A stretch of DNA of 64,000 bases from an uncultured Lachnospiraceae bacterium (GCA_910577785.1 CAJTNT010000013.1:23047-87046), one strand, 5' to 3'; counted from the first letter of the stretch, positions 35,294-44,082 are shown. Notes: generated by a model not told the origin, from the sequence alone. Made by a program: numbers and translations.

Positions 35294-35336
35294 AGGAACT
35301 GTAGAAAAATAACTCCTACAGTTCCTTACTTTTTCC
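35294..35336. terminator. Bidirectional terminator between the CYTH gene and carB
   Basis: AGGAACTGTAG pairs with CTACAGTTCCT; on the plus strand TACTTTTTCC follows. It separates two convergent genes, the CYTH gene and carB, and begins three bases before the carB stop region. Confidence 0.8.
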
Positions 35337-35338
35337 TC

Positions 35339-38300
35339 TCAAATATTCTTCACTTTCGCAATATCCACCAGTTCCAGCTTGCCGCCGATGTTAGCGTGCT
35401 CCAAGCTCCGCGCCAGCGCATTGGCGGTATCCATGGCGGTAATGCAGTACACTCCCGTCTCAATCGCATTCCTGCGGATTAGGAACCCATCGCGGCTCTT
35501 GTCCCGCCCCTGAGTCGGCGTGTCAATCACCAGGTCAATCCGATGCCCGAGGATCAAGTCCATCACATTCGGCGATTCCTGTGAAATCTTATTGATGCGC
35601 CTGGCATTGACCCCATGTTTCTGCAGGAACTTGGCCGTACTGCGCGTGGCATAGATTTTATAGCCCAGGGCTTCAAAACGCCTGGCCACATCTACAGACT
35701 CCGGCTTATCTGCGTCTTTTACCGTCATAATCATCTGCTTGTATTTCGGCAGCTGCACGCCAGCGCCGAGGAAGGCTTTGTATAAGGCCTCGTCAAAGGT
35801 CTTGCCAATGCCTAGGCATTCCCCCGTGGACTTCATTTCCGGCCCCAGGCTGATTTCTGCGCCCCGCAGCTTCTCAAAGGAGAATACAGGCATTTTAATG
35901 GCTACATATTCCGCCTCTGGAGCCAGCCCCACCGGATATCCCATCCCCTTTAAGGTGTTGCCGATAATCACGCGGGTGGCCAGGTCGACAATCGGGATGC
36001 CTGTCACCTTACTGATATAAGGCACCGTCCGCGAGGAACGGGGATTTACCTCGATCACATAGACTTCCTCCTCCATAGCGATAAACTGGATGTTGATTAA
36101 GCCTACGACATGCAGCGCCTGCGCCAGACGGCGGGTGTATGCGACAATCTTATCCTTCACGCCCTGGCTGATGGTGGGCGCCGGGTAAACGGAAATGCTG
36201 TCCCCGGAATGCACCCCCGTACGCTCAATGTGTTCCATAATGCCTGGAATCAGGATATCCACACCATCGCATACGGCGTCGACCTCAATTTCCTTGCCCT
36301 GCAAGTATTTATCCACAAGGATCGGATGATCCTGGGCAATGCGGTTGATAATTTCCATAAACTCTTCGATTTCCTGGTCGGAATAGGCAATCTGCATACC
36401 CTGGCCGCCCAGTACATAGGAAGGGCGCACGAGAACGGGATAGCCCAGGCGGTTCGCCACCTCTTTGGCTTCTTGTGCCGTAAATACGGTGCCCCCAGCC
36501 GCACGGGGGATGCGGGTCTGCTCTAAGATTTTGTCAAAGAGTTCCCGGTCTTCTGCGGCGTCCACGTCCTCGGCCTTGGTGCCCAAGATGGGGACGCCCA
36601 TTTTCATCAGGCTCTCCGTCAGCTTAATCGCGGTCTGGCCGCCAAACTGCACGACCGCGCCGTCTGGCTGCTCTAAACGCACAATATTCTCTACATCCTC
36701 CGGCGTCAGCGGCTCGAAGTAGAGCTTGTCAGCGATATCAAAATCTGTGGAAACCGTCTCTGGGTTATTGTTGACAATAATGGTCTCATAGCCTTCCCTG
36801 GCAAAAGCCCAAGTACAGTGGACAGAACAGTAGTCAAACTCAATGCCCTGGCCAATACGGATGGGGCCGGATCCCAATACAAGGACTTTCTTGCGCCCCA
36901 TGGTCTGTACCGCCTCATTCTCGCTGCCAAAGCAGGAATAATAATACGGCGTCTCGGCGGCAAACTCGGCGGCGCAGGTATCTACCATTTTAAAGGCGGC
37001 AGTAATACCGTTCCCGTAACGCATCGTACGGACTTCTTCTTCCGCCTTGCCAGTAAGGGCTGCGATGACATGGTCAGGAAATTCCATGCGTTTGGCCTCC
37101 CTCAGCAGTTCCGGCGTCAGCGGCTCCTGCCGCAGGCGCTGCTCCATTTCCACAAGGATGGCGATTTTATCAATAAACCAGCAGTCAATCATCGTAACCG
37201 CATGGATTTCCTCATAGGAAATGCCTTTGCGCAAGGCTTCGGCAATTACCCAGATACGGCGGTCATCCACCTTCTGCAGGCGCTTCTTCAGCTCCTCCTT
37301 GGAAAGGGCCGAGAAATCATATGACATCATGCTGTCCACATGCTGCTCTAAGGAACGGATCGCCTTCATCAGCGCGCCCTCAAAATTGGTGCAGATGCTC
37401 ATCACTTCGCCGGTAGCCTTCATCTGCGTTGTCAGGGAGCGCTTAGCGGTGATAAATTTATCAAAGGGCAGCCGGGGGATCTTTACCACACAGTAGTCCA
37501 GCATAGGCTCAAAGCTGGCATAAGTCTTCTGGGTGATGGCGTTTTTAATCTCGTCCAACGTATAGCCGAGGGCTATCTTGGCAGCCACTTTGGCAATCGG
37601 GTAGCCAGTGGCCTTGCTGGCAAGGGCAGAAGAACGGCTGACGCGCGGGTTTACCTCAATGACGCAATATTCAAAGCTGGTAGGGTGCAGGGCATATTGG
37701 ACATTGCAGCCGCCGGTAATGCCCAGCTCAGAAATAATATTCAGCGCAGAGCTCCGCAGCATCTGGTATTCCTTGTCCCCCAGGGTCTGGGAGGGAGCTA
37801 CGACAATGCTGTCTCCCGTATGGACGCCTACCGGGTCAATATTTTCCATGTTGCAGACAGTAATGCAGTTGCCCGCCGCATCCCGCATCACCTCATATTC
37901 AATCTCCTTCCAGCCTGCAATGCAGCGTTCCACCAGCACCTCCCCCACACGGCTTAAGCGGAGGCCGTTTGTGAGGATGTCCACCAGTTCCGCTTCGTTA
38001 TGGGCAATGCCGCCGCCGCTCCCGCCAAGGGTATAGGCCGGGCGCAATACCACTGGGTAGCCGATGGTATTGGTGAAGGCAACGCCGTCTTCGACACGAT
38101 GCACCACCTGCGAGGGGGCGCATGGCTCGCCGATTTTCTCCATTGTATCCTTAAACGCCTGACGGTCTTCCGCCTTGAAAATCGTCTCGGCCGTGGTGCC
38201 GATCAGCTTTACGCCGTGCTGCTCCAAAAAACCGGACTCCGCCAGCTCCATGCCCAGGTTCAGCCCTGCCTGCCCGCCGAGGGTGGGCAGGACGCTGTCT

Positions 38301-38548
38301 GGCTTTTCCTTGAGGATAATCTGCTCTAAGACCTCGGCCGTCAGGGGTTCGATATAGACCTGGTCCGCAATCTCCTTGTCCGTCATAATCGTGGCGGGGT
38401 TGGAGTTGACGAGGACGACCTCCACGCCCTCCTCCTTCAGGGAACGGCAGGCCTGCGTGCCGGCATAATCAAATTCTGCTGCCTGGCCGATGACAATAGG
38501 GCCAGAACCGATGACTAATACTTTTTTAATCTGTGGATTTTTTGGCAT
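35339..38548 (-). CDS. carB: Carbamoyl-phosphate synthase large subunit
   Basis: The normal full length of 1,069 residues. Two homologous ATP-grasp halves are present: the first has KVLVIGSGPIVIGQAAEFDYAGTQA and TLGGSGGGIAHN, and the second, from about 550, has KVLVLGSGPIRIGQGIEFDYCSVH and VLGGQGMQIAYS. A C-terminal MGS-like domain (about 935-1069) usually holds the allosteric site. It makes carbamoyl phosphate from bicarbonate, ammonia and ATP for pyrimidines and arginine. The start overlaps the carA stop (TAATG), so the subunits are translationally coupled. No other pyr or arg gene is in the window. Confidence 0.98.
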   Translation of the reverse strand: MPKNPQIKKVLVIGSGPIVIGQAAEFDYAGTQACRSLKEEGVEVVLVNSNPATIMTDKEIADQVYIEPLTAEVLEQIILKEKPDSVLPTLGGQAGLNLGMELAESGFLEQHGVKLIGTTAETIFKAEDRQAFKDTMEKIGEPCAPSQVVHRVEDGVAFTNTIGYPVVLRPAYTLGGSGGGIAHNEAELVDILTNGLRLSRVGEVLVERCIAGWKEIEYEVMRDAAGNCITVCNMENIDPVGVHTGDSIVVAPSQTLGDKEYQMLRSSALNIISELGITGGCNVQYALHPTSFEYCVIEVNPRVSRSSALASKATGYPIAKVAAKIALGYTLDEIKNAITQKTYASFEPMLDYCVVKIPRLPFDKFITAKRSLTTQMKATGEVMSICTNFEGALMKAIRSLEQHVDSMMSYDFSALSKEELKKRLQKVDDRRIWVIAEALRKGISYEEIHAVTMIDCWFIDKIAILVEMEQRLRQEPLTPELLREAKRMEFPDHVIAALTGKAEEEVRTMRYGNGITAAFKMVDTCAAEFAAETPYYYSCFGSENEAVQTMGRKKVLVLGSGPIRIGQGIEFDYCSVHCTWAFAREGYETIIVNNNPETVSTDFDIADKLYFEPLTPEDVENIVRLEQPDGAVVQFGGQTAIKLTESLMKMGVPILGTKAEDVDAAEDRELFDKILEQTRIPRAAGGTVFTAQEAKEVANRLGYPVLVRPSYVLGGQGMQIAYSDQEIEEFMEIINRIAQDHPILVDKYLQGKEIEVDAVCDGVDILIPGIMEHIERTGVHSGDSISVYPAPTISQGVKDKIVAYTRRLAQALHVVGLINIQFIAMEEEVYVIEVNPRSSRTVPYISKVTGIPIVDLATRVIIGNTLKGMGYPVGLAPEAEYVAIKMPVFSFEKLRGAEISLGPEMKSTGECLGIGKTFDEALYKAFLGAGVQLPKYKQMIMTVKDADKPESVDVARRFEALGYKIYATRSTAKFLQKHGVNARRINKISQESPNVMDLILGHRIDLVIDTPTQGRDKSRDGFLIRRNAIETGVYCITAMDTANALARSLEHANIGGKLELVDIAKVKNI

Positions 38549-39618
38549 TATTGAATCCCTCCCATCATTCCCATAAAACGGTCAAATAAGTAACCGCTGT
38601 CCAAAGGCCCCGGGCATGCCTCGGGGTGGAACTGGACAGTGAAAATATTTTTCCCCGTATACGTAAGGCCCTCATTGGTGCCGTCGTTGACATTGACAAA
38701 GGCAGGGACGGCTACCACCGGATCCAGGCTGCCCGCGTCTACGACATAGCCGTGGTTCTGGGAAGAAATGTAGACCCTTCCCGTCTCTAAGTCCTTCACC
38801 GGATGGTTGCCGCCGCGGTGGCCATATTTCATTTTATGGGTATCCGCGCCATTGGCCAGCGCCATCAGCTGATGACCGAGGCAGATGGCAAAAATAGGGA
38901 CATCGGACGCATAGAGCTTTTTGATTTCCTGAATGATGCCTTGGCATTCCTTGGGATCCCCAGGGCCGTTGCTGAGCATGATGCCGTCTGGCTTGGCGGA
39001 GAGGATTTCCTCCGCACAGGTACGGGCCGGGTAAATGGTCACTTCGCAGCCCCTTTGCTGGAGGGACCTGGCAATATTTTGCTTGGCGCCCAGATCCAGC
39101 AGAGCCACGCGCTTCTTTTTGCCCTTTAATACGGAAATGCGGGCACAGGTGACCTTGTCGACTACGTTTCCCGTAGTATACGCCTTGAGCCTGGGGAGGA
39201 TATCCGCAAGACAGTAATCCTCATCTGTGGTAATCATGCCATTCATTGTTCCTTTTTCGCGGAGGATTTTCGTCAATGCCCGCGTGTCAATGCCAGCGAT
39301 TCCTGGGATATCATGCTGCCGCAGGAAATCCTGGATAGCGCCTGTGGAACGGAAGTTGCTCGGCATCCGGGACAGTTCCCGCACAATATAGCCTTCCGCC
39401 CATGGCCTTTCAGACTCCATATCAGGAGTAACGCCGTAATTGCCGATGAGGGGGTAAGTCATGGCAACTGCCTGTCCAGCGTAGGAGGGGTCTGTCAGCA
39501 CCTCCAGGTAGCCTGTCATAGATGTATTGAAGACAATTTCACTGATGGATTCCCTGGGCGAGCCGATGGACATGCCCTGGAATACGGTGCCGTCTTCTAA
39601 TATGAGAAATGCTTTCAT
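38548..39618 (-). CDS. carA: Carbamoyl-phosphate synthase small subunit (glutaminase)
   Basis: A 356-residue class I glutamine amidotransferase subunit. The N-terminal domain has FNTSMTGYLEVLTDPSYAGQ. The C-terminal triad is in FAICLGHQLMALA (Cys) and VQFHPEACPGP (His, Glu). It releases ammonia from glutamine and passes it to CarB. AAGGTGGTACATCT precedes the ATG. About 270 bases of leader lie upstream, with a promoter, a folded region and an intrinsic terminator, so expression is probably set by attenuation. Confidence 0.98.
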   Translation of the reverse strand: MKAFLILEDGTVFQGMSIGSPRESISEIVFNTSMTGYLEVLTDPSYAGQAVAMTYPLIGNYGVTPDMESERPWAEGYIVRELSRMPSNFRSTGAIQDFLRQHDIPGIAGIDTRALTKILREKGTMNGMITTDEDYCLADILPRLKAYTTGNVVDKVTCARISVLKGKKKRVALLDLGAKQNIARSLQQRGCEVTIYPARTCAEEILSAKPDGIMLSNGPGDPKECQGIIQEIKKLYASDVPIFAICLGHQLMALANGADTHKMKYGHRGGNHPVKDLETGRVYISSQNHGYVVDAGSLDPVVAVPAFVNVNDGTNEGLTYTGKNIFTVQFHPEACPGPLDSGYLFDRFMGMMGGIQ

Positions 39619-39686
39619 AGATGTACCACCTTTCTGTGTCTACTGGGAGCTATCAAAAGCTTTTGTATAAAAAGCTGAATTTTGGC

Positions 39687-39723
39687 AAAAAAAAAGAATT
39701 GACTGCGCCATTGCATTCTTTTT
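39687..39723 (-). terminator. Leader terminator (attenuator) upstream of carA
   Basis: On the minus strand AAAAAGAAT and ATTCTTTTT pair around a 15-base loop (which can form TGC/GCA), followed without a gap by a run of nine U in total. It lies about 70 bases upstream of the carA start and downstream of its promoter, so it is inside the transcript leader. Confidence 0.75.
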
Positions 39724-39773
39724 GGGGGCTTATCAAAATCATTTTTCCTGAATCATAGAAATTAATGAGAGCC

Positions 39774-39836
39774 GAAGGGGAATAGAGAATATGCAAAGAT
39801 GCACCTTTATCGCATACCACTTGCGTATTTCCCTTC
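39774..39836 (-). ncRNA. Candidate structured leader element (three-way junction) of carAB
   Basis: On the minus strand GAAGGGAAATA (39826-39836) pairs with TATTCCCCTTC (39774-39784) in 10 of 11 positions. Enclosed are two small hairpins, CGCA/TGCG (39811-39825) and GTGCA-tctt-TGCAT. The shape is that of a compact aptamer placed just after the transcription start and about 50 bases before the leader terminator. I see no match to PyrR-binding loops, a T-box or a purine riboswitch. Function is inferred from position only. Confidence 0.45.
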
Positions 39837-39848
39837 AAAATTATTAGC

Positions 39849-39877
39849 ATTTTAACACATGAAAGCGCAGATTTCAA
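39849..39877 (-). promoter_or_regulatory. Sigma-A promoter of carAB
   Basis: On the minus strand TTGAAA and TAAAAT are spaced by exactly 17 bases. The predicted start of transcription, near 39842, puts the whole folded leader and terminator inside the RNA. Confidence 0.75.
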
Positions 39878-40044
39878 CCTTTATGGGAAAATTTTCTGAT
39901 CGAAGAATTAACAGAAGGGTTACGATTCACGCCCAAATAAGGACTTTTATCAAGAATATTTTTTACAGCTTATATTGCTAATTTCCCTATTTTATGATTC
40001 GGCATTTCCCTGTTATCATCTGCCTTTGAAATAACTTTTACGAG

Positions 40045-40073
40045 TTGATATTATTCGTTTAAACTTATATAAT
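40045..40073 (+). promoter_or_regulatory. Sigma-A promoter of the response regulator operon
   Basis: TTGATA and a perfect TATAAT are spaced by 17 bases, about 30 bases upstream of a short upstream frame and 85 bases before the regulator gene. No clear operator is visible around it. Confidence 0.8.
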
Positions 40074-40102
40074 AGATCCAGCACGATTTGCGGAGGCCAG
40101 AA

Positions 40103-40180
40103 ATGTTTGAATCTATAACGGCACAGGAAGCAAAAATCAAAACGGAGTTGATGGACTATGAAAAAAATTTTAATTATTGA
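40103..40180 (+). CDS. Candidate 25-residue upstream peptide overlapping the response regulator
   Basis: A short frame starting MFESITAQEAKIK has GCGGAGG six bases before its ATG and runs 23 bases into the regulator gene in another frame. It is charged and not membrane-like. It could be a leader frame coupling translation of the regulator, whose own start at 40158 has only a modest site (GGAGTTG). No homologue is recognised. Confidence 0.35.
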   Translation: MFESITAQEAKIKTELMDYEKNFNY

Positions 40181-40823
40181 TGACGATATTCCTATCGGAA
40201 ATATGCTTGAAGAAACGCTTTCCAAAGAGGGCTATAAAATCTTCCGTGCTTACTCTGGAACAGAGGCATTATTCGTTTTTTCTAAGTCAAAGCCAGACCT
40301 TGTACTGTTGGATTTAATGCTGCCGGGATTGCATGGGGAAGATGTCCTTCCCCAAATAAAGGGAATCCCTGTTATAGTAGTGAGCGCCAAAGTTGACATT
40401 GACAATAAAGTTGATGTGCTGCTTGGCGGTGCGGTTGATTATGTGACGAAGCCGTTTCACATGAAAGAACTTCTTGCCAGAATTTCCGTACATCTAAGGA
40501 ATGCAGACAGTATGCCCGTTTCATCAGAACTGACATTTTCGGATATGATCCTTGACACCAATACCCATATTGTAAAGATCGGCAGTATGGAAATAAAATT
40601 GACAAGGACAGAATACGCCATTTTGAAATTACTTATGCAAAATCCCACTCAGGTTGTTACGAAATCCCTGTTGTTAGACCGCATCAGTACAGACACGCCA
40701 GATTGTACGGAAAGCTCCCTGAAAATGCACATCAGCAATTTAAGGAAAAAACTTCGGAAGGCAAATAACAGAGACTATATCGAAGCTGTCTGGGGGATTG
40801 GATTTAAAATGAGGGCGGAATAA
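40158..40823 (+). CDS. OmpR-family response regulator
   Basis: A 221-residue regulator. The receiver domain (1-115) has IIDDD, VLLDLMLPG with the phosphoacceptor Asp near 51, VVSAK and TKPFHMKEL. The winged-helix Trans_reg_C domain (about 125-220) ends with IEAVWGIGFKMRAE. It resembles regulators that control peptide-antibiotic ABC exporters in Firmicutes. Gene order was probably regulator, ATPase, permease(s), histidine kinase; the permease and the kinase N-terminus have been lost. Base composition is more A+T-rich than in neighbouring carAB. Confidence 0.92.
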   Translation: MKKILIIDDDIPIGNMLEETLSKEGYKIFRAYSGTEALFVFSKSKPDLVLLDLMLPGLHGEDVLPQIKGIPVIVVSAKVDIDNKVDVLLGGAVDYVTKPFHMKELLARISVHLRNADSMPVSSELTFSDMILDTNTHIVKIGSMEIKLTRTEYAILKLLMQNPTQVVTKSLLLDRISTDTPDCTESSLKMHISNLRKKLRKANNRDYIEAVWGIGFKMRAE

Positions 40824-40913
40824 ATCTTTACTATTTCTTTACTGTTTTCTTTACCATTTTCTTTACCATTTGCAGATATCATGCCAGTACACTTAACAAG
40901 GAGGTCATGTTAT

Positions 40914-41777
40914 ATGGATTATGTTCTTAGAACAAATGCTTTGTCTAAAAAATACAAAGATTACAAAGCCTTAAACGGACTGTCTATGAATGTCCCCAAA
41001 GGAGCCATCTATGGTTTTGTAGGGAAAAACGGCGCTGGCAAAACAACACTGATCCGTCTGATCTGCGGCTTGCAAGAGCCTACATCCGGCGAATATACGC
41101 TGTATGGGACGAGAAACACAGATAAGGAAATTTTAAAAGCACGCAGACGTATGGGGGCTGTTGTAGAAACGCCCTCCATTTATCTTGATATGGCAGCCGA
41201 GGACAATTTGAAACAGCAGTACCGTATCCTGGGGCTCCCATCTTATGACGGATTAGAGGATATTTTAAAACTAGTCCGGTTGGATAAAACCGGAAAGAAA
41301 AAAGCCAAACACTTCTCTCTTGGTATGCGGCAGCGATTGGGCATTGCCATCGCATTAGTCGGCGACCCTGATTTCTTGGTTTTGGATGAGCCTGTCAATG
41401 GCCTTGACCCACAAGGAATCATAGAAATGAGGGAGATAATCTTAAAGCTCAATCGGGAACAGCAAATTACGGTATTGATTTCCAGCCATATCCTTGACGA
41501 GTTATCCAGGGTAGCAACGCATTATGGATTTATTGATAAAGGGCAGATGGTAAAGGAAATCAGCGCCAAGGAATTGGATACTGCCTGCCGCAAGCGGATT
41601 CGTGTTGAAGTGACAAATACACGGACACTCTCTCGTGTGTTAGACGGGATGAATGTTGAATACGCCATTGTTTCCGACAAAGTGGCCGATGTGTATGCAA
41701 AAATCCATGTTTCCAAATTAACACTCGCTTTAACAAAAGAGAATTGTGAAGTGAATTGCAGCTGCCTTTGCCGATAG
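40914..41777 (+). CDS. ABC transporter ATP-binding protein (BcrA-like), 3' end replaced by deletion
   Basis: An ATPase of 287 residues with GKNGAGKTTLIRL (Walker A), FSLGMRQRLGIA (signature), VLDEPVNGLDP (Walker B) and SSHILDEL (H-loop). Homology to bacitracin-type ATPases holds to about KLTLALTKENCEV; family members then end with about 25 more residues. Here NCSCLCR and a stop follow, which is kinase-gene DNA in another frame. AAGGAGGTCATGTTAT precedes ATG 40914. The ATPase core is complete, but no permease remains beside it, so transport activity is unlikely. Confidence 0.85.
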   Translation: MDYVLRTNALSKKYKDYKALNGLSMNVPKGAIYGFVGKNGAGKTTLIRLICGLQEPTSGEYTLYGTRNTDKEILKARRRMGAVVETPSIYLDMAAEDNLKQQYRILGLPSYDGLEDILKLVRLDKTGKKKAKHFSLGMRQRLGIAIALVGDPDFLVLDEPVNGLDPQGIIEMREIILKLNREQQITVLISSHILDELSRVATHYGFIDKGQMVKEISAKELDTACRKRIRVEVTNTRTLSRVLDGMNVEYAIVSDKVADVYAKIHVSKLTLALTKENCEVNCSCLCR

Positions 41778-41799
41778 GCTCGTAACCGATACGAATACT

Positions 41800-42555
41800 T
41801 TGATTGACACTTCCAGCAGCGACAAGAATGTGCGCCATTTGGCGAATACAATCAACCGGCAGCTCCGCAAGCTCCGTACAGAACGCCGCCGCTTTCAACA
41901 GGGCGACCTGGAATTAAAAAATGCAGTTACAAACATCTCCCATGATTTGCGGACACCGCTTACGGCTATCTGTGGTTACTTGGAATTGCTGGAGCAGGAA
42001 GAAAAGCCCGAAACAGTCAGCCGGTATATTGGAATTATAAAAGACCGTGTAGATATTTTGGCACAGCTTTCGGAGGAACTTTTCAGATACTCTGCCATCA
42101 TTTCCACCAAAGACAATACCATCCGGGAGCAGGTTATTATCAATACGGTATTAGAAGAAAGCATTGCGGCGTTTTATATGGTTTTAACAGAACGGCATAT
42201 TGTGCCCAAGATACAGATAACGGAAACAAAAGTGGTGCGGATGCTTGACCGTTCGGCTTTATCCCGTGTGTTTTCTAATCTGATTAGCAATGTTATCAAA
42301 TACAGCGACGGGGATTTAAAAATCGTTCTGTCAGAGAATGGGGAGATGGCCTTTTCCAATATGGCTTCTGGATTAGATGAGATACAAGTTGGCAGGCTGT
42401 TTGACCGCTTCTATACCGTAGAAACTGCCAGGAAGTCAACGGGCTTAGGATTAGCAATTTCCAAAACGCTCGTGGAACAAATGAATGGAACGATATCTGC
42501 AACATACGAAAATGGCAGATTACGTATTTGCATCTTTTTCTCAGATATTGCATGA
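41800..42555 (+). pseudogene. Sensor histidine kinase, 5'-truncated
   Basis: The remaining 251 codons hold the cytoplasmic kinase core: ISHDLRTPLTAICGYLELLEQEE (phosphoacceptor His), NLISNVIKYSDGD (N box), DRFYTVETARKSTGLGLAIS (F and G boxes). Homologous sequence starts at about 41755 (AFADRLVTDTNTLID), where an in-frame TGA and the tail of the ABC ATPase gene abut it. The two transmembrane helices and sensor part are missing. The only near start is a TTG at 41800 without a good binding site. Sensor function is lost. Confidence 0.85.
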
Positions 42556-42591
42556 ACTAGTGGAACATGCGCTATTCGGCGCACCACAAAA

Positions 42592-42628
42592 CAGAGGCTC
42601 CTGGCATTTCGTATGCCAAGAGCCTCTG
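42592..42628 (-). terminator. Bidirectional terminator between the kinase fragment and a SASP gene
   Basis: CAGAGGCTC plus CTGGCAT form a stem with ATGCCA and GAGCCTCTG. On the minus strand TTTTGTGG follows, suiting the SASP gene that ends at 42664; on the plus strand a CTTTTT comes about ten bases later. Confidence 0.8.
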
Positions 42629-42663
42629 CTTCTGCCCTTTTTACATTACGGTTCTTTCTTCCG

Positions 42664-42867
42664 TTATTGTCCGGACATCTGTCTTTCCTGGGCTTCGATC
42701 ATTTTCTTCACCATATACCCGCCGACAGAACCATTCTGCCTGGAGGTCAATTCCCCGTTGTAGCCATCCTTCAATGGCACGCCGATTTCATTTGCAACCT
42801 CAAATTTGAACTTATCAAGTGCGCTCTTGGCTTCTGGTACTACTGCTTTGTTTGATGAATTAGACAT
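42664..42867 (-). CDS. Alpha/beta-type small acid-soluble spore protein (second copy)
   Basis: A 67-residue SASP related to the one at 34302-34523: KFKFEVANEIGVPLKDGYNGELTSRQNGSVGGYMVKKMI. The protease site NEIGV is present. CGGGAGGTAACG precedes the ATG. It probably coats spore DNA together with its paralogue. The upstream region carries two GC-rich hairpins instead of the usual A/T-rich sigma-G promoter neighbourhood. Confidence 0.97.
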   Translation of the reverse strand: MSNSSNKAVVPEAKSALDKFKFEVANEIGVPLKDGYNGELTSRQNGSVGGYMVKKMIEAQERQMSGQ

Positions 42868-42896
42868 ATCGTTACCTCCCGTCGTCTTTTGTTATT

Positions 42897-42937
42897 GGCG
42901 CTTTTGGCGCCTGTTCTGGCCGCAGGCAGCCTGCGGC
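42897..42937 (-). other. Paired GC hairpins in the SASP leader
   Basis: GGCGC-ttttg-GCGCC (42897-42911) is followed by the perfect palindrome GCCGCAGGC-a-GCCTGCGGC (42919-42937), 30-70 bases upstream of the SASP start. No U tract follows. They may mark the end of an upstream unit or structure the SASP leader; purpose unknown. Confidence 0.5.
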
Positions 42938-43092
42938 TGTGCGTAACAGATTTGGCAGGGAAAATGCCTGGCCATTTGGAAGGCCTCGGTGTATTTCGCC
43001 GCCTCATTTGTTACACAGATATTATATGCAGGGAAACGAGGAATAGACATGCAGTTGTTTCCGCTTTTGTTAAAAAATAGAAATCATCCTGC

Positions 43093-43848
43093 TCATTTTT
43101 GGGCTTTTAAACAAGATTTCAGCCTGTCTAAGAGCAGGCAGATGGCACATGTCCCCAGAAACGCGACAGCAAAACGTAAGAGCAGATCTGTATTTCCGGA
43201 CATCTTGCCATGCCGGTACATATCCAGCACATAATCCGCATTCACCCCATACTTTTCCGCCATCCCTTCAAGCATCTGGCGTTCCTGGGGCGTGGACCGG
43301 CGCATGTAACCAACCGGATAAACATCCTCCCGGCGCAAGCTGTTCCTCAAAAGAAGGTAATCGTCAAAATAGGTACACAGATAGGACTTGTCTGGCAGTT
43401 CCATCAAAAAATAGCGGTTATAAGTTCCGCCTGTGACAAATATCCTTACCAGCTTACGCCACCATGCATCTGGATTGGACAAAAGCTGGTATTCGGATAT
43501 AAAAACTGTCCTCCGCACCCGTTTGGCCCTGGCCGTATGCTCCCCTTGCCATTCCACATCCCGAAGGCGCATAAGGGGGCATTCCACCAGAGCGCCACCC
43601 TTTAAGGTAACCGCTTCCTGGCTGCGGAAACAATCCTTTGCATCTTCCTGGCGCTCCAATAAATCAACCGTATTGTCCGGCCATTGCCCCTGTTCCTTCC
43701 CTTCCCCTGCCCCGATATCATAAACCCACCCCGTAGGCAGGCTCCCCATAACCGCCCACAGGCAAAAAATACCGCAGGTTATCATCTGCAGCAATAGGAA
43801 GGGGGTGTATTTTTTCTTGTTCTTGGATAATTTTGATAATTTTTGCAT
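43093..43848 (-). CDS. Hypothetical two-pass membrane protein
   Basis: A 251-residue protein with a hydrophobic helix near residues 16-38 (FLLLQMITCGIFCLWAVMG), an extracytoplasmic domain of about 170 residues and a second helix near 225-243. The middle region has paired basic residues and many aromatics but no motif I recognise. ATG 43848 follows GAGGAATT; a TTG two codons earlier is less likely. It stands alone on the minus strand. Topology suggests a surface sensor or an enzyme fixed at both ends; this is inference. Confidence 0.6.
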   Translation of the reverse strand: MQKLSKLSKNKKKYTPFLLLQMITCGIFCLWAVMGSLPTGWVYDIGAGEGKEQGQWPDNTVDLLERQEDAKDCFRSQEAVTLKGGALVECPLMRLRDVEWQGEHTARAKRVRRTVFISEYQLLSNPDAWWRKLVRIFVTGGTYNRYFLMELPDKSYLCTYFDDYLLLRNSLRREDVYPVGYMRRSTPQERQMLEGMAEKYGVNADYVLDMYRHGKMSGNTDLLLRFAVAFLGTCAICLLLDRLKSCLKAQK

Positions 43849-43974
43849 AAGCAATTCCTCATTTTAGCAGTAGACAATCTATAATATAGGCTAAATTTTG
43901 CCATTCCCTTTGTATGTTTGTATTTTTCTACCCCTATTTTTCTCATTTACACTGCCTTTCAGCCAATATTCCTC

Positions 43975-44082
43975 CTATGCAGGCATCTTTAGATTATTAT
44001 AACCCTCCTCTAACAACAAGGCAACCAAATATTTCCGTTCCATTTGGAAGCGAATGCCATACGTATGATCCCCCTTAAGCAT
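43975..44082 (-). pseudogene. Possible protein-coding remnant
   Basis: A minus-strand frame of 35 codons (extendable upstream by eight before a stop) reads like genuine protein: MLKGDHTYGIRFQMERKYL, then VALLLEEGYNNLK. No ribosome binding site precedes the ATG. It may be the C-terminus of a lost gene. The family is not recognised, and chance cannot be excluded. Confidence 0.25.

Noticed and set aside
39620..39635. T-box-like motif (AGGTGGTAC) just before carA
   Set aside because: It is the ribosome binding site region; stem I, specifier loop and the rest of the T-box antiterminator are absent.
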